NCBI GenBank assembly: GCA_000149265.1 | Contig: CH003386.1 | Location: 253,989 to 317,988 of the forward strand | Direction of reading: 5' to 3' | From: Ciona savignyi | Taxonomy: Eukaryota > Chordata > Ascidiacea > Phlebobranchia > Cionidae | Length of the DNA stretch: 64,000 nucleotides | In this document: positions 24,365 to 50,900 of the stretch, in pieces | How the letters are laid out: each line of letters starts with the position of its first letter | Position numbering within the stretch: the stretch's first letter is position 1 | The notes under the pieces: model-generated | What the model saw: only the letters and a program-made list of their open reading frames with translations | Told to the model about the DNA's origin: nothing | The model's database searches: none | Program-made: the position numbers and the translations under genes

Positions 24365-27300
24365 ATCATGGTGGACGAATGTGGAAATGGGTCCTCCTGA
24401 CCCGATTCTTGGAGTGTCGGAGGCATTCAAGCGTGACACCAATCCCAAAAAGATGAACTTGGGTGTTGGTGCTTATCGAGATGACCAAGGAAAACCTTAT
24501 ATTTTGCCAACTGTTAAGAAAGTATGCATTTTAGGGATAGATGTTATATAACAAGTTTAATAGTTGTTTAACTGATTAAAATCAGCTTTAACAATTTAAA
24601 AAATATACCTTTAAATATGGTACCTTTAAAATAATAGTCTCTTAGGCATAAAAAACATTTTTGGCATATTATTTTCCTTATTAGTAATAAACATTCTTTA
24701 ACTGTCATTGGGCAGGTCAACTCAACTGTAAATAGTTAACTTTTAAAGCTGTCCTTGTAAATCTTCTGTGTTGTTTTTATTATAAATTGATGTTGTAACA
24801 AAATTTCAGGCTGAGCTGGCTATTCAAGGTTTGGATAAAGAATACTTGGGAATTACTGGTTTGCCTGCATTTACGAACGCAGCAGCTGAGCTTGCTTTTG
24901 GATCTGGAAGCTCTGTGCTGAGTGCTAAGAGGGTATGTCTATGTCATTTTTAAACCCTTCTGAGAAGTAATTTTTCACTGAAGATGTTTTAATACAGACT
25001 TAAATGTTTTAATACAGACTTACACAACACAGTCTGGTTGTTGGTGTAATGTTTTCTGATTTGCTGGTTCGTAGTGCATCCAATCATCAGTCACAAGAAT
25101 GCAGAATTAAAACTGATCAGTTTTTTTTACTAAGCCTCTTAGCCGGAATCTAGTAATATAATAATGTATGGCATTTACATTGTCCCACCAACCCAGCACC
25201 TGCATTTTCCATATCTTGGAAATAAACTCGCAAATATCCTATTCTGTATTTAAAAGTAGTTTTAACCGATTTTGACCACACTAGTTAAATGAATTGCATC
25301 GATGCAAAAGGTGCAGTGATGTAAATACTTGTAATGTTTTTATGAAATTATATTTTAATTGTTACACTTTTATGCAGAACGTGACGGTTCAGGGAATCTC
25401 AGGAACTGGTTCTCTACGAATTGGTGCCAACTTTCTTGTGAGTATAACTAGATATTATTAAATATATGTAGGCTATATCAAATAAGTAGAAATATATACA
25501 TGTTGGTAATTTTAATATTTTCATGTACATTGCATGTACTTGTACTAAAAAAAGTGTTTAAAGCCAAAACCATAGTATCATATTAACACCTTTTGGAATA
25601 TAGCTATGCAATCTTTTATCAATCAGTCATTGATATTTTGATATGAACTATAATAAATCTTGTTATTAAAGTACCAGTTTTTGTAATTTGTCATAAAATA
25701 TGTTGTATTAAATTTAAAAGGATTTTTTTTTTATTTCAAAGCAATTTTGTCTCAACTTCTTAAATTCTTTTTAAAGTTTTAAATTAAAGTTTAAAAAAAG
25801 TAAACCGGACTACTTTTTTAAACATCTTTTCAACACAGGATAAATTTTTCACATCAAACAAGTCGATCTGGTTGCCTACTCCTTCTTGGGGAAATCATGT
25901 ACCTATTTTCAAGTAACTGATTATTTTTTGCATTTTTATTGGTGATCAATGCCATGCCTTTTACATTAGGGTCAGAAAATATTTAATTTTTTCATAGTAG
26001 GAAATGGTTGCTAATTCAACTGTGGTAATAATTGAAAACAAGGAGAATGTTTACAATGTCCAGATTGTCCACTGCTGACACTTTAATTGCTTAAAAAATT
26101 AGAGGGATTTATACTAAATTTTTTTGTGTTGGAGATACTTCTGTAATTAGATGTCTTGCCTTAGTCCAAAACTGGTTACTTGTAAGTTGTAACACACAAT
26201 ATTACAGACATTATAACTTGTAATGTTGTTATGCAACAAATAACTATTCTATGTAAGTAGCTTGTAATATTAGGATAGGATAGGGATAGGGTATTCATCT
26301 TTATCCCCGTGAATGGGAAAACCAAGGGGGTTAACACACAGGCAATCGTCAGATCACCTCGCGCCCATCGTTGGGTTACCGGAGCTATTGCAGTGTGTTG
26401 TTTATGATAGACCCGTTTCTTCAATTTGGTAGAACCCATTAATCCGCTGGGTTCAGGCAATGTCCGTAAAGTGTCTTTCCCAAGGACACAACCGACTAGC
26501 CAGCGACCAGTTTCGCACCTGCAACCTTTCGATTGAAAGGCGACGCACTTAACCGTTAGACCAACGGGCCTATTATAAACTTATAATGTTATTAGCTTAT
26601 AGTGTGCAAGGAATCATTGATTTATAAAAAGTTATTTGCACATATGCTGCTGGCTTATAATGTGTTTCGAATCTTGTTTACTGTATTAACAACTCGGCAT
26701 GTTTCTTCAGGCATGCTGGGCTAGATGTACAGTGGTATCGGTACTACAAACCATCCACATGTGGGTTCGATGCTGAAGGAGCCATGGAAGATCTGAATGT
26801 AAGTAATGGTGATTTGTCTTCTTTATCATTTGTCTTTTTAAAGATACCCTATCTATACTTAGGGTTGCTTAAGCTAACATTTTTTGTTCCGACATGCAGG
26901 TTTATTTAATCTTGTGGTCTGTATTTGTAATTGCTGTGTCTTCTGTGACACATTATTCACCAATGCCATCATCTGAATAGTTGTGGATGTAAACCCTGCC
27001 CATACTTTTTGTGGATGTACGTAATGCGTATTAATTTCTTATGACCTTACTGGTTTTCTATTTATAACACATATAATTTAAATAAACAAATGTCTCACTG
27101 CTAACAATAGCATTGTTTTGTAGAAAATTCCGGAAAATTCTATTGTTCTGTTCCACGCTTGTGCCCACAATCCAACAGGTGTTGACCCCAAGGTACAGTT
27201 TCATGTATTGAAGAAATAAACTTGGCTAAGTAAAAATGAAAATAAAGTTCATATATAGTTGAAAATGTATTTTTATCACATACCATAATGTTATTTCATG

Positions 27301-29417
27301 GTTGTTAAAGTTGCTATCAAAGTAAGTTTTTAAATTTTATTACCCCACTCACTACAAACAAATTGTTAGTGCGCTGTGACCTAACTGTTATAAAGTTTAC
27401 AATATCCTTAACCTAGACTATGTTTTTTAATACAAATCTGTTAAAAGTTTGTTTACATTTTTCAGTTGGAAAATTGGAAAGAGATGTCTCAAATTTGCAA
27501 AAATAGAAACCTGCTTCCATATTTCGACATGGCCTACCAGGGTTTTGCAAGTGGTGATATTAACAAGGACGCTGCTGCTATGAGATTTTTTGTGGAGGAA
27601 GGACACAACATTCTACTGGCTCAATCCTTCGCCAAAAACATGGGGCTCTATGGTAGTTAATATGGATTGGTTATCGATTGCTTGCCCTTTAGTTGATGTA
27701 TAATGGTGTTGCTCATAAAATGCTTTAATTCTACAAAGTTGCTATCACTCAGCCATTATGTTGTTTTGGCAGGAATACATTTCATTATAATTTATAGATA
27801 TTAAGTACCACACCTTAATAGATGGATATTTTTAATCAAATTAAGATTTTTTTCCCAGTTATTATTTTGACTTTCTATGCAATACAGAATGCAAAATAAC
27901 TATTAAATGTTAATTGAATTGTTTCGTTTCATTGATAAAACTGACCAACGGCAGGCGAGCGAGCGGGAGCGTTTACGGTGGTGTGCGCTGACCAGGAGGA
28001 GGCAGCCAGGGTGGAGAGTCAGATCAAAATTCTCATCCGACCGATGTATTCCAACCCTCCTTGCAACGGGGCTCGTATTGCCTCTACTGTGCTTACTACT
28101 CCTGAACTACGAGAACAATGGTATGGAGTGGTCTGTGGTAACTGTAGATGCTTCTAATTGAGAATTGGCCTTTAGTTTTTAGCTTAATTAATTTCGGAAA
28201 AATGTGTAAAAACAATGCAGTTTTTAAGATGATAATAATAAACAAATCTACTTACAGTTTTTATACCACGACTTTTTTGCAATGTAAATTCTCCACGTAG
28301 AAGTCAAAAGCACGAATTAATTTTTTTTATTGCATCGCGTTATCAATCTCTAATCATTCCTTAACGCTTATAGCTATTTATTTCTATTTTTTTATTTGTG
28401 TTATTACTGGTCCTAAATTACTTTAGCCTGAAACGTTAAATTTACTGCATTTTGGATTACTTCGGTAACTGAATTTAAGTATAACTTTGTGTTTCTAGGT
28501 TAGTGGAAGTGAAAGGAATGGCTGATAGGATTATCTCCATGAGGCAACAGCTTGTGGAAAATCTTAAAAAGGAGGGCTCCTCAAAGGACTGGGGCCATAT
28601 TGTTGATCAGATTGGAATGTTCTGCTACACCGGACTTACCCCAGACCAGGTTTATATGATGTTTTCTTTTAAAAGCTATTTGAATATGATAAACATCAGT
28701 ATCCATATGGATTGGATGGGGAAACAATTGTCGTGAAAATCGAAGCAAGGTTAATGCAGCTATTGCAGTATGTTATCCAACAGAGACATTGTTTTGGTTA
28801 TCTGATGTTCAGTCTATAGCTTATAATGGTAGGATGGTATTTCAAAATTTAATTCTTATTCACAGAAAAAAGCAGCAGCATTTTGATATGGGTAATGGTC
28901 AGAATATATTAAATTCAAAGTCAGGCCAATAAAGGTATTAGCATTGTATGTGATTGAAATGTTTCTACTATTTTGGTTCAACCCATTTATCAAACTGTAT
29001 TCAGGAAATGTTTGCTAGGTGACTTACCCAAGCACACAACTAACTAGTTATTGGCTGTTAAAACAAAACTGCCATTAGCTTCTACATACACAAAATACTA
29101 AATAACACTACAATGTACACAAGGTAAAATGAGAATTACCACATTATAGGGTCATTCATTAATCAACTTAACGAGGTTAAAAAAAGTATCCTATCTATTC
29201 CATTAATTCACCAGGTTTATTAAAGCGTTCATTGAGAGTTCAAACTCTGCGGTGTATTTGTATAATCTGAGATAATAAAATTTTCCATTGTTAGGTTTCC
29301 AACTTGACAAACAACTTCTCTGTGTACCTTACAAAAGATGGTAGGATCTCAGTTGCTGGAGTTTCATCTGGCAATGTACAATATCTGGCCCATGCCATGC
29401 ATCAAGTCACCAAATAA
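24365..29417 (+). CDS. GOT2: Aspartate aminotransferase, mitochondrial (presequence exon not found)
   Basis: Ten visible exons: 24365-24521, 24810-24932, 25378-25437, 25839-25912, 26711-26798, 27124-27192, 27466-27652, 27955-28120, 28499-28649 and 29295-29417. All are GT-AG and in phase, giving 398 residues, essentially the mature enzyme. It is a PLP enzyme interconverting aspartate plus 2-oxoglutarate with oxaloacetate plus glutamate, in the mitochondrial matrix and malate-aspartate shuttle. It starts [16 protein letters not shown], the mature N-terminus of the mitochondrial form. The PLP lysine lies in [10 protein letters not shown]. Other landmarks are [37 protein letters not shown] and the C-terminal AHAMHQVTK. 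The first exon enters in phase 2, so an upstream exon encoding the targeting peptide must exist. Intron 4 holds a full-length SINE. Confidence 0.95.
26272..26570 (-). mobile_element. tRNA-derived SINE, full length
   Basis: The best-preserved copy: tail GGATAGGATAGGGATAGGG, intact body, and the complement of the head ending at GGGCC (26570). In GOT2 intron 4, antisense to the gene. Confidence 0.9.
28978..29062 (-). mobile_element. Degenerate SINE fragment
   Basis: Weak match to the complement of the SINE middle (TTACCCAAGCACACAACTAA). In the last GOT2 intron. A further body-like patch lies near 28760-28785. Confidence 0.4.
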
Positions 29418-29661
29418 CTTTGTTCAGCATGAAATTTGAAGTTGCCACTTCTTGTAAATTAGCATGTGCCTTGTGTAATTAGTTCACGGTGTATTTGTAA
29501 TTATGTCTTTTATTGGTATAGTTCAACTAAATGCTCATTTTTTTATTTTGATGTAAAATGATGACTACTTTATTATTGCATGGTGCAATTTGATTGCTAT
29601 GGAGTTTTAATTACATAAGTTCCATAAATTATTGCAACTTCTGTTCTGCAATAACAGCTGA

Positions 29662-29667
29662 AATAAA
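29662..29667 (+). terminator. Polyadenylation signal candidate for GOT2
   Basis: First AATAAA after the GOT2 stop, giving a 3' UTR of about 250 bases. Confidence 0.6.
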
Positions 29668-30540
29668 ATGAATCTTAAGCTACGTCTTTTATGTAATACC
29701 AAGACATTTTTGCAATAGCATAGATTAAAGCATCGAAGTTGGAAATGACATCAGGTATACATGCAGTTGTATTATTAGAAATTGTTTTATTAAATTGAGT
29801 AGATGCAGTCGGTTATGTTTTTAACACATGTGCGTTCTTGACGGGTAACGATATAAAGACCAACTACTTATTTGATACAGATGAGGGTAATTATTATTAG
29901 AATAGGACAAACAGTGGGGTAAGGGCACAAATATTTTTGTCTTAAATAAGTGTTCGGCTATTTGTTACACTTGAAATTTGTTCGTTTTATGATAAGATAA
30001 TGTTTGGCTGTAATATTTTCTTGGTCAAATTGGGATATTTCAAGCTTGGATTGTGATCAAGTAACTGCGCGCAGAAGCATACCGTAGTTAAAATTTGTTT
30101 TGAAAATAGTGAATAATAACACGCGGTTATCAATATTATATTATTTTGAGGAGAAATTAACGGAAATGATTGTACCATAGAGTACTAATATATTAGTACT
30201 CTATGATTGTACCTTGTTTAGTCAAAATGTAAATTCATAAATCATACCCGTAATTTAAATTTCTTTTTAATTTTAAAAATCAGTCAGGAGTTTGAAATTT
30301 TAAATGTAAACATTGTCAACTAAATTTATTAATTCTGGAGTAAATAATCTAATTTAAATGTTTAAACAATTATGGATACGATATGTGAATTCACATTTCG
30401 CCTCAAAACACGGTTATTTAGGTTTCATTATGTTTAATTGGTTTTGGTGGTTAATTTGAACCGGTTTAGGTTGTGTTACCTTCAAAACACTTTACTGATG
30501 GCAGTTTTTAGCTGAAATGTGTCATGGGTGTTCGCTTTAA
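29668..30540. other. GOT2-USP40 intergenic region
   Basis: AT-rich. It contains the perfect palindrome at 30176-30205 and an acceptor-like GCAGTTTTTAG ending at 30511, about 29 bases before the USP40 start codon. Confidence 0.4.
30176..30205. repeat. Perfect 30-bp palindrome flanked by 11-bp direct repeats
   Basis: The left half CATAGAGTACTAATA is the exact reverse complement of the right half TATTAGTACTCTATG. ATGATTGTACC occurs at 30166-30176 and again at 30203-30213, overlapping the palindrome ends. Confidence 0.95.
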
Positions 30541-44605
<14,065 letters not shown>

Positions 44606-45105
44606 CATTGAATATTATGTTCCTTTTATACTCTTTCCTGCCATGTCGATTTCTATGCTGCCAATTATGCATTGATGTGCCTATGCTGGAAAGTTCATTT
44701 TACTTGTGCTCTGCTTATGTGCTACAGTTTCAAATCAAATAACTGAGTTTTATTCCATGCCAAGATATACTGTATGTGTGAACTTTCCATAACACTGTCG
44801 TACTGCTGTGGAAACTTGCTTCATGCCTCCTCCAATACAATTGTACAATGGTAACCGACAATTCGCTTTGAGCACCTTCTGGTAGCTAATAGATGGTGGT
44901 TGTGCGGTCGAAGACTTGCTTATATCGCTTATGTGCATGTTTCTTAGGCCTGGTCCTGACTTGCTGCTAATTAACAACATTTAAAACATTCTTAAAAGGG
45001 TCGTTTTATTAAAACATCCTCGGAGCATAATGCAGGAAGTTGTATGGTAGTGTGAGCAAAAACACAAAGCCAGAATAATGATTATCATTTTATGTTGCTG
45101 TGTAG

Positions 45106-45232
45106 GGAGCCGTTGCAGGTCGCTGCCTATTTCGCTAGATTGTCCCTTGTAGGCATCCAGGTAAGCCGGTTACAACACCTGATGGGATCTGCGATTCCCT
45201 ACGCGCTGTCTCGATTCTCCGAGGTGCGCTAA
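45106..45232 (+). CDS. Orphan terminal-exon-like open frame (41 residues)
   Basis: After an acceptor (TTGCTGTGTAG) the frame is open for 41 codons to TAA at 45230-45232, encoding EPLQVAAYFARLSLVGIQ and continuing to a hydrophobic, helical end. The segment is clearly more GC-rich than its surroundings. Its entry phase fits the USP40 donor at 44283, so it could be an alternative USP40 last exon, with AATAAA downstream at 45502. It could also be the end of an unseen gene, or chance. Confidence 0.3.
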
Positions 45233-46675
45233 TTAATTGAGGCTTTCTGCGTAAATTTCTCATTGACTTCTGTGGTTCGTCGATAAACGCCTCAGTAGTT
45301 TTATAACATCAATTGTATTGAGCAATTGAGGCGATTAACTTAGTACCAATTACGAGTAAATCGTTAGATGTTGCAACGATATATATTTCAGGTAAAAACT
45401 CTCAGTATTCGTCATATACAAGATGTTACTTAATGCGTTAGGACTCTCTCTTAGGAGCTCTCCGTTAGGAGCCTTCCGTTTAGACTCTAGAGCCAAAGTG
45501 AAATAAACTTATAGGCTATAGACAAGATTATTCAACAGCTGCACTAATAATACTTCAGTGATGACGCAATGTCAGCGCAAATGTCGGCTGCGAATATCAT
45601 AAATCTTATGTAACATATGAGGTCGCTACAGCTGAAAGTGTTTTTTAATTTTTAATAGGTTAATTTTCGATATATACTTCCACACATGACGTACCTGATG
45701 TAAATGACCAACTTAATTAAACGATACTAGATTTTGGTTAGGTGAAATTTTGTGATTGTTTGTTCCTAATATCCGAACATCATTGCAAAACAAATTTAAC
45801 TCTTACAAGTCATTCTAACGAAATGCGAAGTTCAAACTAAACTTTTGAAAACCTTTAATGTTTTATACAATGTATTTTTATAAAACCGTATTGTTTGCTC
45901 TTTTTTTAAATGGTTCCACATGACCAAGCGAAATAAATATTATAAAAAAAAAATATTAGCAATTCTGCTATAAGCCAGAATAAGTTTGGGCTTTGATTGA
46001 CTGTTGGGTGTGGTAGGTTTCCGAGTTTCGAACGTACCAATTTGTTAAAACTAACTTTAATCTGTTCGTTGGTCAATTAACTCCGAAATGTGGTAGCACG
46101 GTCTTAAGGTCTTAAGTCGTCTTTAGGCAATTAATATCCAGGCCAAATTTCAAACGATGCGGCGGCAAGCAGCAAGCAATCTCTACCGTTCTTATTTAGG
46201 AACACACTAACCATTAGATTTAATAAATGCGATCTTGCGCATTTGTTATGCTGTCGCCGTTGGTGTTAGTTGACCTGTGCTTTGTACTGGCATCTTACAT
46301 GGCGACGAACGTGGCTGCTTGTGAATAGTTGTGCTGTGGAATGGTAAGACCGATCCTTTATTATTCATATTTTTAACGGAACCGATCACTAAAAGTGTTT
46401 CTGATTGTTCGCATTCCCTGTATCGGTAAAAATCAAACGCTAAAGAAACTGTAGGTATTATTCCCAATAATTGCTTTATGGAGCGTCTCCGGTCATACGT
46501 GCAGCCGAAACGTGGACAATACATTAAACGGTCACTGCCTCAATGCAGTATAAATTAATACGCTAAACTTGTACCGTAGCAATTGTTCATGTTTCACCCA
46601 CCTGGATTAAAAAAAAACGAAAGAATCAGATTTCTTCTCCCGTTTTGTCCGTTTATACTGGGTCTTTTACGAGGT

Positions 46676-46930
46676 GGAGGATAGGATATTTATGTTTTAT
46701 TCGGTGTATTAAGAAAGCGCAAGGGGCTTTCTAATACACTGGCAATTGTTAAATAACCTTGCGAATACTTACTGGAGCGTTCTTCTACACAGATACCCTT
46801 TTACCTCGCGCGGGTTACCGAATCAACCACAGTGTACTGTGTATGATTGAAATGTTCATTCAGAAACCATTCATTCGCCTGCCACTAAGTGTATTTCCCT
46901 CGGACACAACCGACTAGCTACCAATTAATG
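46676..46930 (-). mobile_element. tRNA-derived SINE, strongly diverged, head lost
   Basis: Tail GGAGGATAGGATATTTATG, then a degenerate body ending GGACACAACCGACTAGCTA. Confidence 0.65.
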
Positions 46931-47978
46931 TACACGCCGAAAACATATAGGTCTAAGCCAGCAATTTTTTTTTATATCGAGTCCACTTAAAATATGTCGG
47001 TTTCGCGTATTTGGTGCACTTTGTGACGAACTAACGAGAATCTCTACATGGTGGCTAGATGTGTACTAGACCATGGTACTTGGCAGATATCCCCTAAACT
47101 TGTGCATCGCATCAATCATAAAACGTCATTGTATGTAATCTGAAACATCCTTTTACTTTGTGCTGAGCTAACAGGATATTACAGCTTGTAAATTGTTTAT
47201 AATAATGTAATCAATACAAAAATTAAGGCAATCCATAAACAACATCAAATATGTTATTTAAATTTTTGTGCAATATGATCCGGCATCATATGTGACGATG
47301 GGCCTTGCGTAGAAAGGGTATATAATCTCTTGATGTTGTCTGTAATAGTCAATAAGTCTAGATACATTAGGTTAGAGGGGCTAATTGTCACCGATTGTCA
47401 ACCTACGCAAATTTATTTCGTGATGTTAACATGTGAATAAATGTTACAGATAAAAGTTTGTATCTTAGTCAGCATGACTTGCACTTTTAGTTGTGTAGTT
47501 CAAAGCAATGTCAATTGATGAAATGACGGTGCGCATTTAATGAATAGGCATGAGCAATGGGAAATCGGTAAGAAATAAATCTGATAAGCATTTCGCAGTG
47601 TGCTCGATGCGTAAACGTTTGTTTGTTGTTCGGTACCGTACACGCCTTAAAATCAGTGTAACACTCAGCACGCTAACTACTGATAGGACTCGCCTTCTGG
47701 CTACTATATCGTCATACGTGATACGTACGCGCGTAATTATCTGCTTATACCTTTTGCCAATAATTAATACCTGTGCTTGTGTATGCTATACCAGAAATTA
47801 TTATTTTAATATGCTTAATACCAGGCTTTCTTTTTTATAGTTAATAGATGCTATCTAAACATGCTGCAAAGGTAAAAACGGTCATAGCTTAGATCAAGTT
47901 TAAAAGTTTTCACCTTGTTTTTCATTTTTAGACGATTTAGGTTGTGGATATTAATTTATTGTTTTAATTTCATTTGTA

Positions 47979-50900
47979 ATGGGTTTACTCGAGTTTGATG
48001 GAGAGCCACTCACATGGGAGAAGTTGAAGCCATATGTCGAACATGTCAAAACCCATGGAATCCAACAATTTTTGCACAACTATCGCCGGCTGATGCAGCG
48101 CCCTGGCGATATACTAAAATGGGGGGATGAGGTAATGAACCACTGTATGTAGTAAAAATAGTATTTTTTTGCTGTGAACCATGCACAATGTAACCAAAGT
48201 CGGTTGTAATTCGAAGATAATTAGGTGTTCCTAATAATAAACAGAACTTTAAGTTGGAAGTTGAGTACTAAACAAATAAATGATTGCATTACTGCGGGTA
48301 GTCTTGAACCCTGGGTACACCCTAATGCCTATAGGACAGCCTGTTATATGTGGAGAGTATTGCTGTTTTCTGTTAAAGTTTCCCCAAAAATTGAAATGTA
48401 AGTACCTTATATCCCGATTAGTTTTATTTTGAACCTGCAGCTTATCTGCTAGTTATTATTTTGAAGAGAGTTAAATCATCTGTTATGATTGCTTTATTTT
48501 TATTCGGCTAGGTGGAGTATATGATAATAAAGTTCGACCACACAAATCGCAAAGTCCAGCTTTCACTACGAGGTGAAGAACTTTGTGAAATCCTGCAGGA
48601 AAAGGAGAAAAAGAAGATGAAAAAGTAAAATGATTATAAATACAATTTGAATATATGGCAGCACATAACTTTACGCCATCAGTTTACCTAAAAATGTAAT
48701 TTTATTTTTAACAAAATCTTACGATTGTTGTCAAGGAAAACACACTCATTTAATTATCTACAATAAATATATATTTTCAGTCTCACATCCCTATGGCGAC
48801 CTGAATATGCAAGCTACATGGTGGAAGGCACACCTGGTGTTCCATATATGGGATACATGGCTCAGTTTAATGTGGTTGAAGCAAATATGAAAATGAGGTG
48901 AGAAATAAATAATTGCATTCACTCTGTTATTGCTTTGTTTAGTTGTGACATAACACGACTAGTGTTAGTTTGTTAAAGAAATTACCACTGTTTCCTGTTT
49001 TAAGCTAACCTACAACAATTTGTTTCCTGTTTTTAAGGCAACACATTACCGTGTCATCTGTTCTCCTTAGCTATATTTATTTGGTGTTCATTTAAACATC
49101 GATTTGCATATTAGGGTATGTCACATGCTTGCTCTCCGGGGCGGAGTAGCTTGGTTGGTTACTGTTTCTTATTTTAGTCGAAAGGTGGTAGCATCAAAAC
49201 TGGATGCCAACTAGTCGATTTTGTGTTTGGGCAAGAAATTAAAGGAGATCGCCTGGTCCCAATAGCTTTATGGGTTGTACTAAAACTTAAGAAATGTCTC
49301 AATAAAATACAACACACTGCAATAGCTTAATTATTTGAATATAATTAATCTAAAGAGAACTTGATAAAGCTATTTAATCAATAGAAACAAGATTTTGTGT
49401 CTAGTTGACAATTGATTGTGTTTTACAATGAAATAAAAACAATTTAAGTTAAGTTTGTTTATTTTTCATCAAAATGCACCTAACATTGCGTCTACAAATA
49501 AAATGCACCTAACATTGCGTCTACAACTAAATACAGTGGATAATTTCTGAAATAATTTATTATTGCTGTTATTTATTTTGTTTATCTTAGTTTATGTCAC
49601 AACTAAAATTATAGCCGGTGTCTGCAAATGTATTACACATGGTAAGTTGAACCCTAATGTTCCCGTATGGGTAGCTGTGGTGGAATTAGATTGTTTCCTT
49701 GCAATTCATGTAAAAAACTTGAATTGTAGCCATGTAAAAATGATCAACTCATAATTGTTCACACAATTAACATTGAAATCATAACCTACCCACAATTTCA
49801 GAAATTTTGTACTTTAATGCAAATCACATTCAATTTAGACGAAAAGAAGTCCAGGAGCTGCTGAACGATGATGAACAGATAGTCAGTCTCACTGTATTTC
49901 CCCGGTAAATGGACTGGCCTGTTAGTCTGAAAATGATGCATATATTCTGTGCATGCATGCAGCATAGCATCATAGTTCTGTGTAAAGTATGGTCACTGAG
50001 AATTATGTTTCCTCTTCTTTTATAAAAAGTATTATAAAAGTTTTCACAAACAGCAATACAATTTCTGTGTGTATGTTGCTAGGCACATTTTTAGACACTG
50101 ATGCCGATTCGCATTGTCTTGTTTTACAACCATGTGTTTTTGGTACCAAGCTATAAATGTGAAAGAAAACCTGCAATTACAAGTTACTAACTACAATACA
50201 AGATGTTCGAACACTATTATTACGTTGCAGGTTAGGTTGCATCGACTTCACCTACCCCCCTCACAAGATCACCGGGCCGGAATCGAATCTAGTCTCTCGA
50301 TCTTTATTCTTCCCAGATGAAGCGATCACTAGTCACCCAAGATTCCCGTACGTATTTTCTGTCACAACTAATTCTTGATCAATCAGTTGCAACATAAGCC
50401 AGTCAGAATTCATAAACAATAAACAGACATTATGCCAACATTTAGGTTCTTATATTGATGTTAGTCATAATTTGTAACATAATTAAAATGACAAAAACAA
50501 TACATATTTGACCAATTTTTTTTTTTTTTAATGTACCAGTGTATTAATATTTTTTGTTATATTTATAATAGTGAAATTTTTGAAAAACCATTGTTCTGTC
50601 ATTCATTGAATAGTCGCATTTAGGCCTGGTTGCACCACATGCAAAAAAGGTAAAATCGAATACTTTTTTGAACAAATAGGATGTAATTTCTGCAATATAC
50701 TCTTAGATTTTTTTTTCCTAACTAGTTTTTCTATTTTTTTTAGATTATTAACACAGAATATTCGTCTGCGCAGAGGAAAAAAGATTGCAATCAACATCCC
50801 TAGTGAGCAATTACATTTTAGCTTATGGTATCTTTCATGCTTGACACAGGATACAAAGACACCATTTGTTAAATAAAGCAGATTCTTTGAATAATTTAAA

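Larger units (their letters stand above)
44606..47978. other. USP40-GCLC intergenic region
   Basis: Holds an orphan exon-like segment (45106-45232), an ATTAAA at 45008-45013, the first AATAAA after USP40 at 45502-45507, and a SINE (about 46676-46930). A good unpaired acceptor (TTTTTCATTTTTAG, ending 47931) lies 47 bases before the GCLC start codon. Confidence 0.45.

Noticed and set aside
46246-46524. 92-codon minus-strand open frame
   Set aside because: No splice sites, no hydrophobic or domain pattern, and no resemblance to known proteins.
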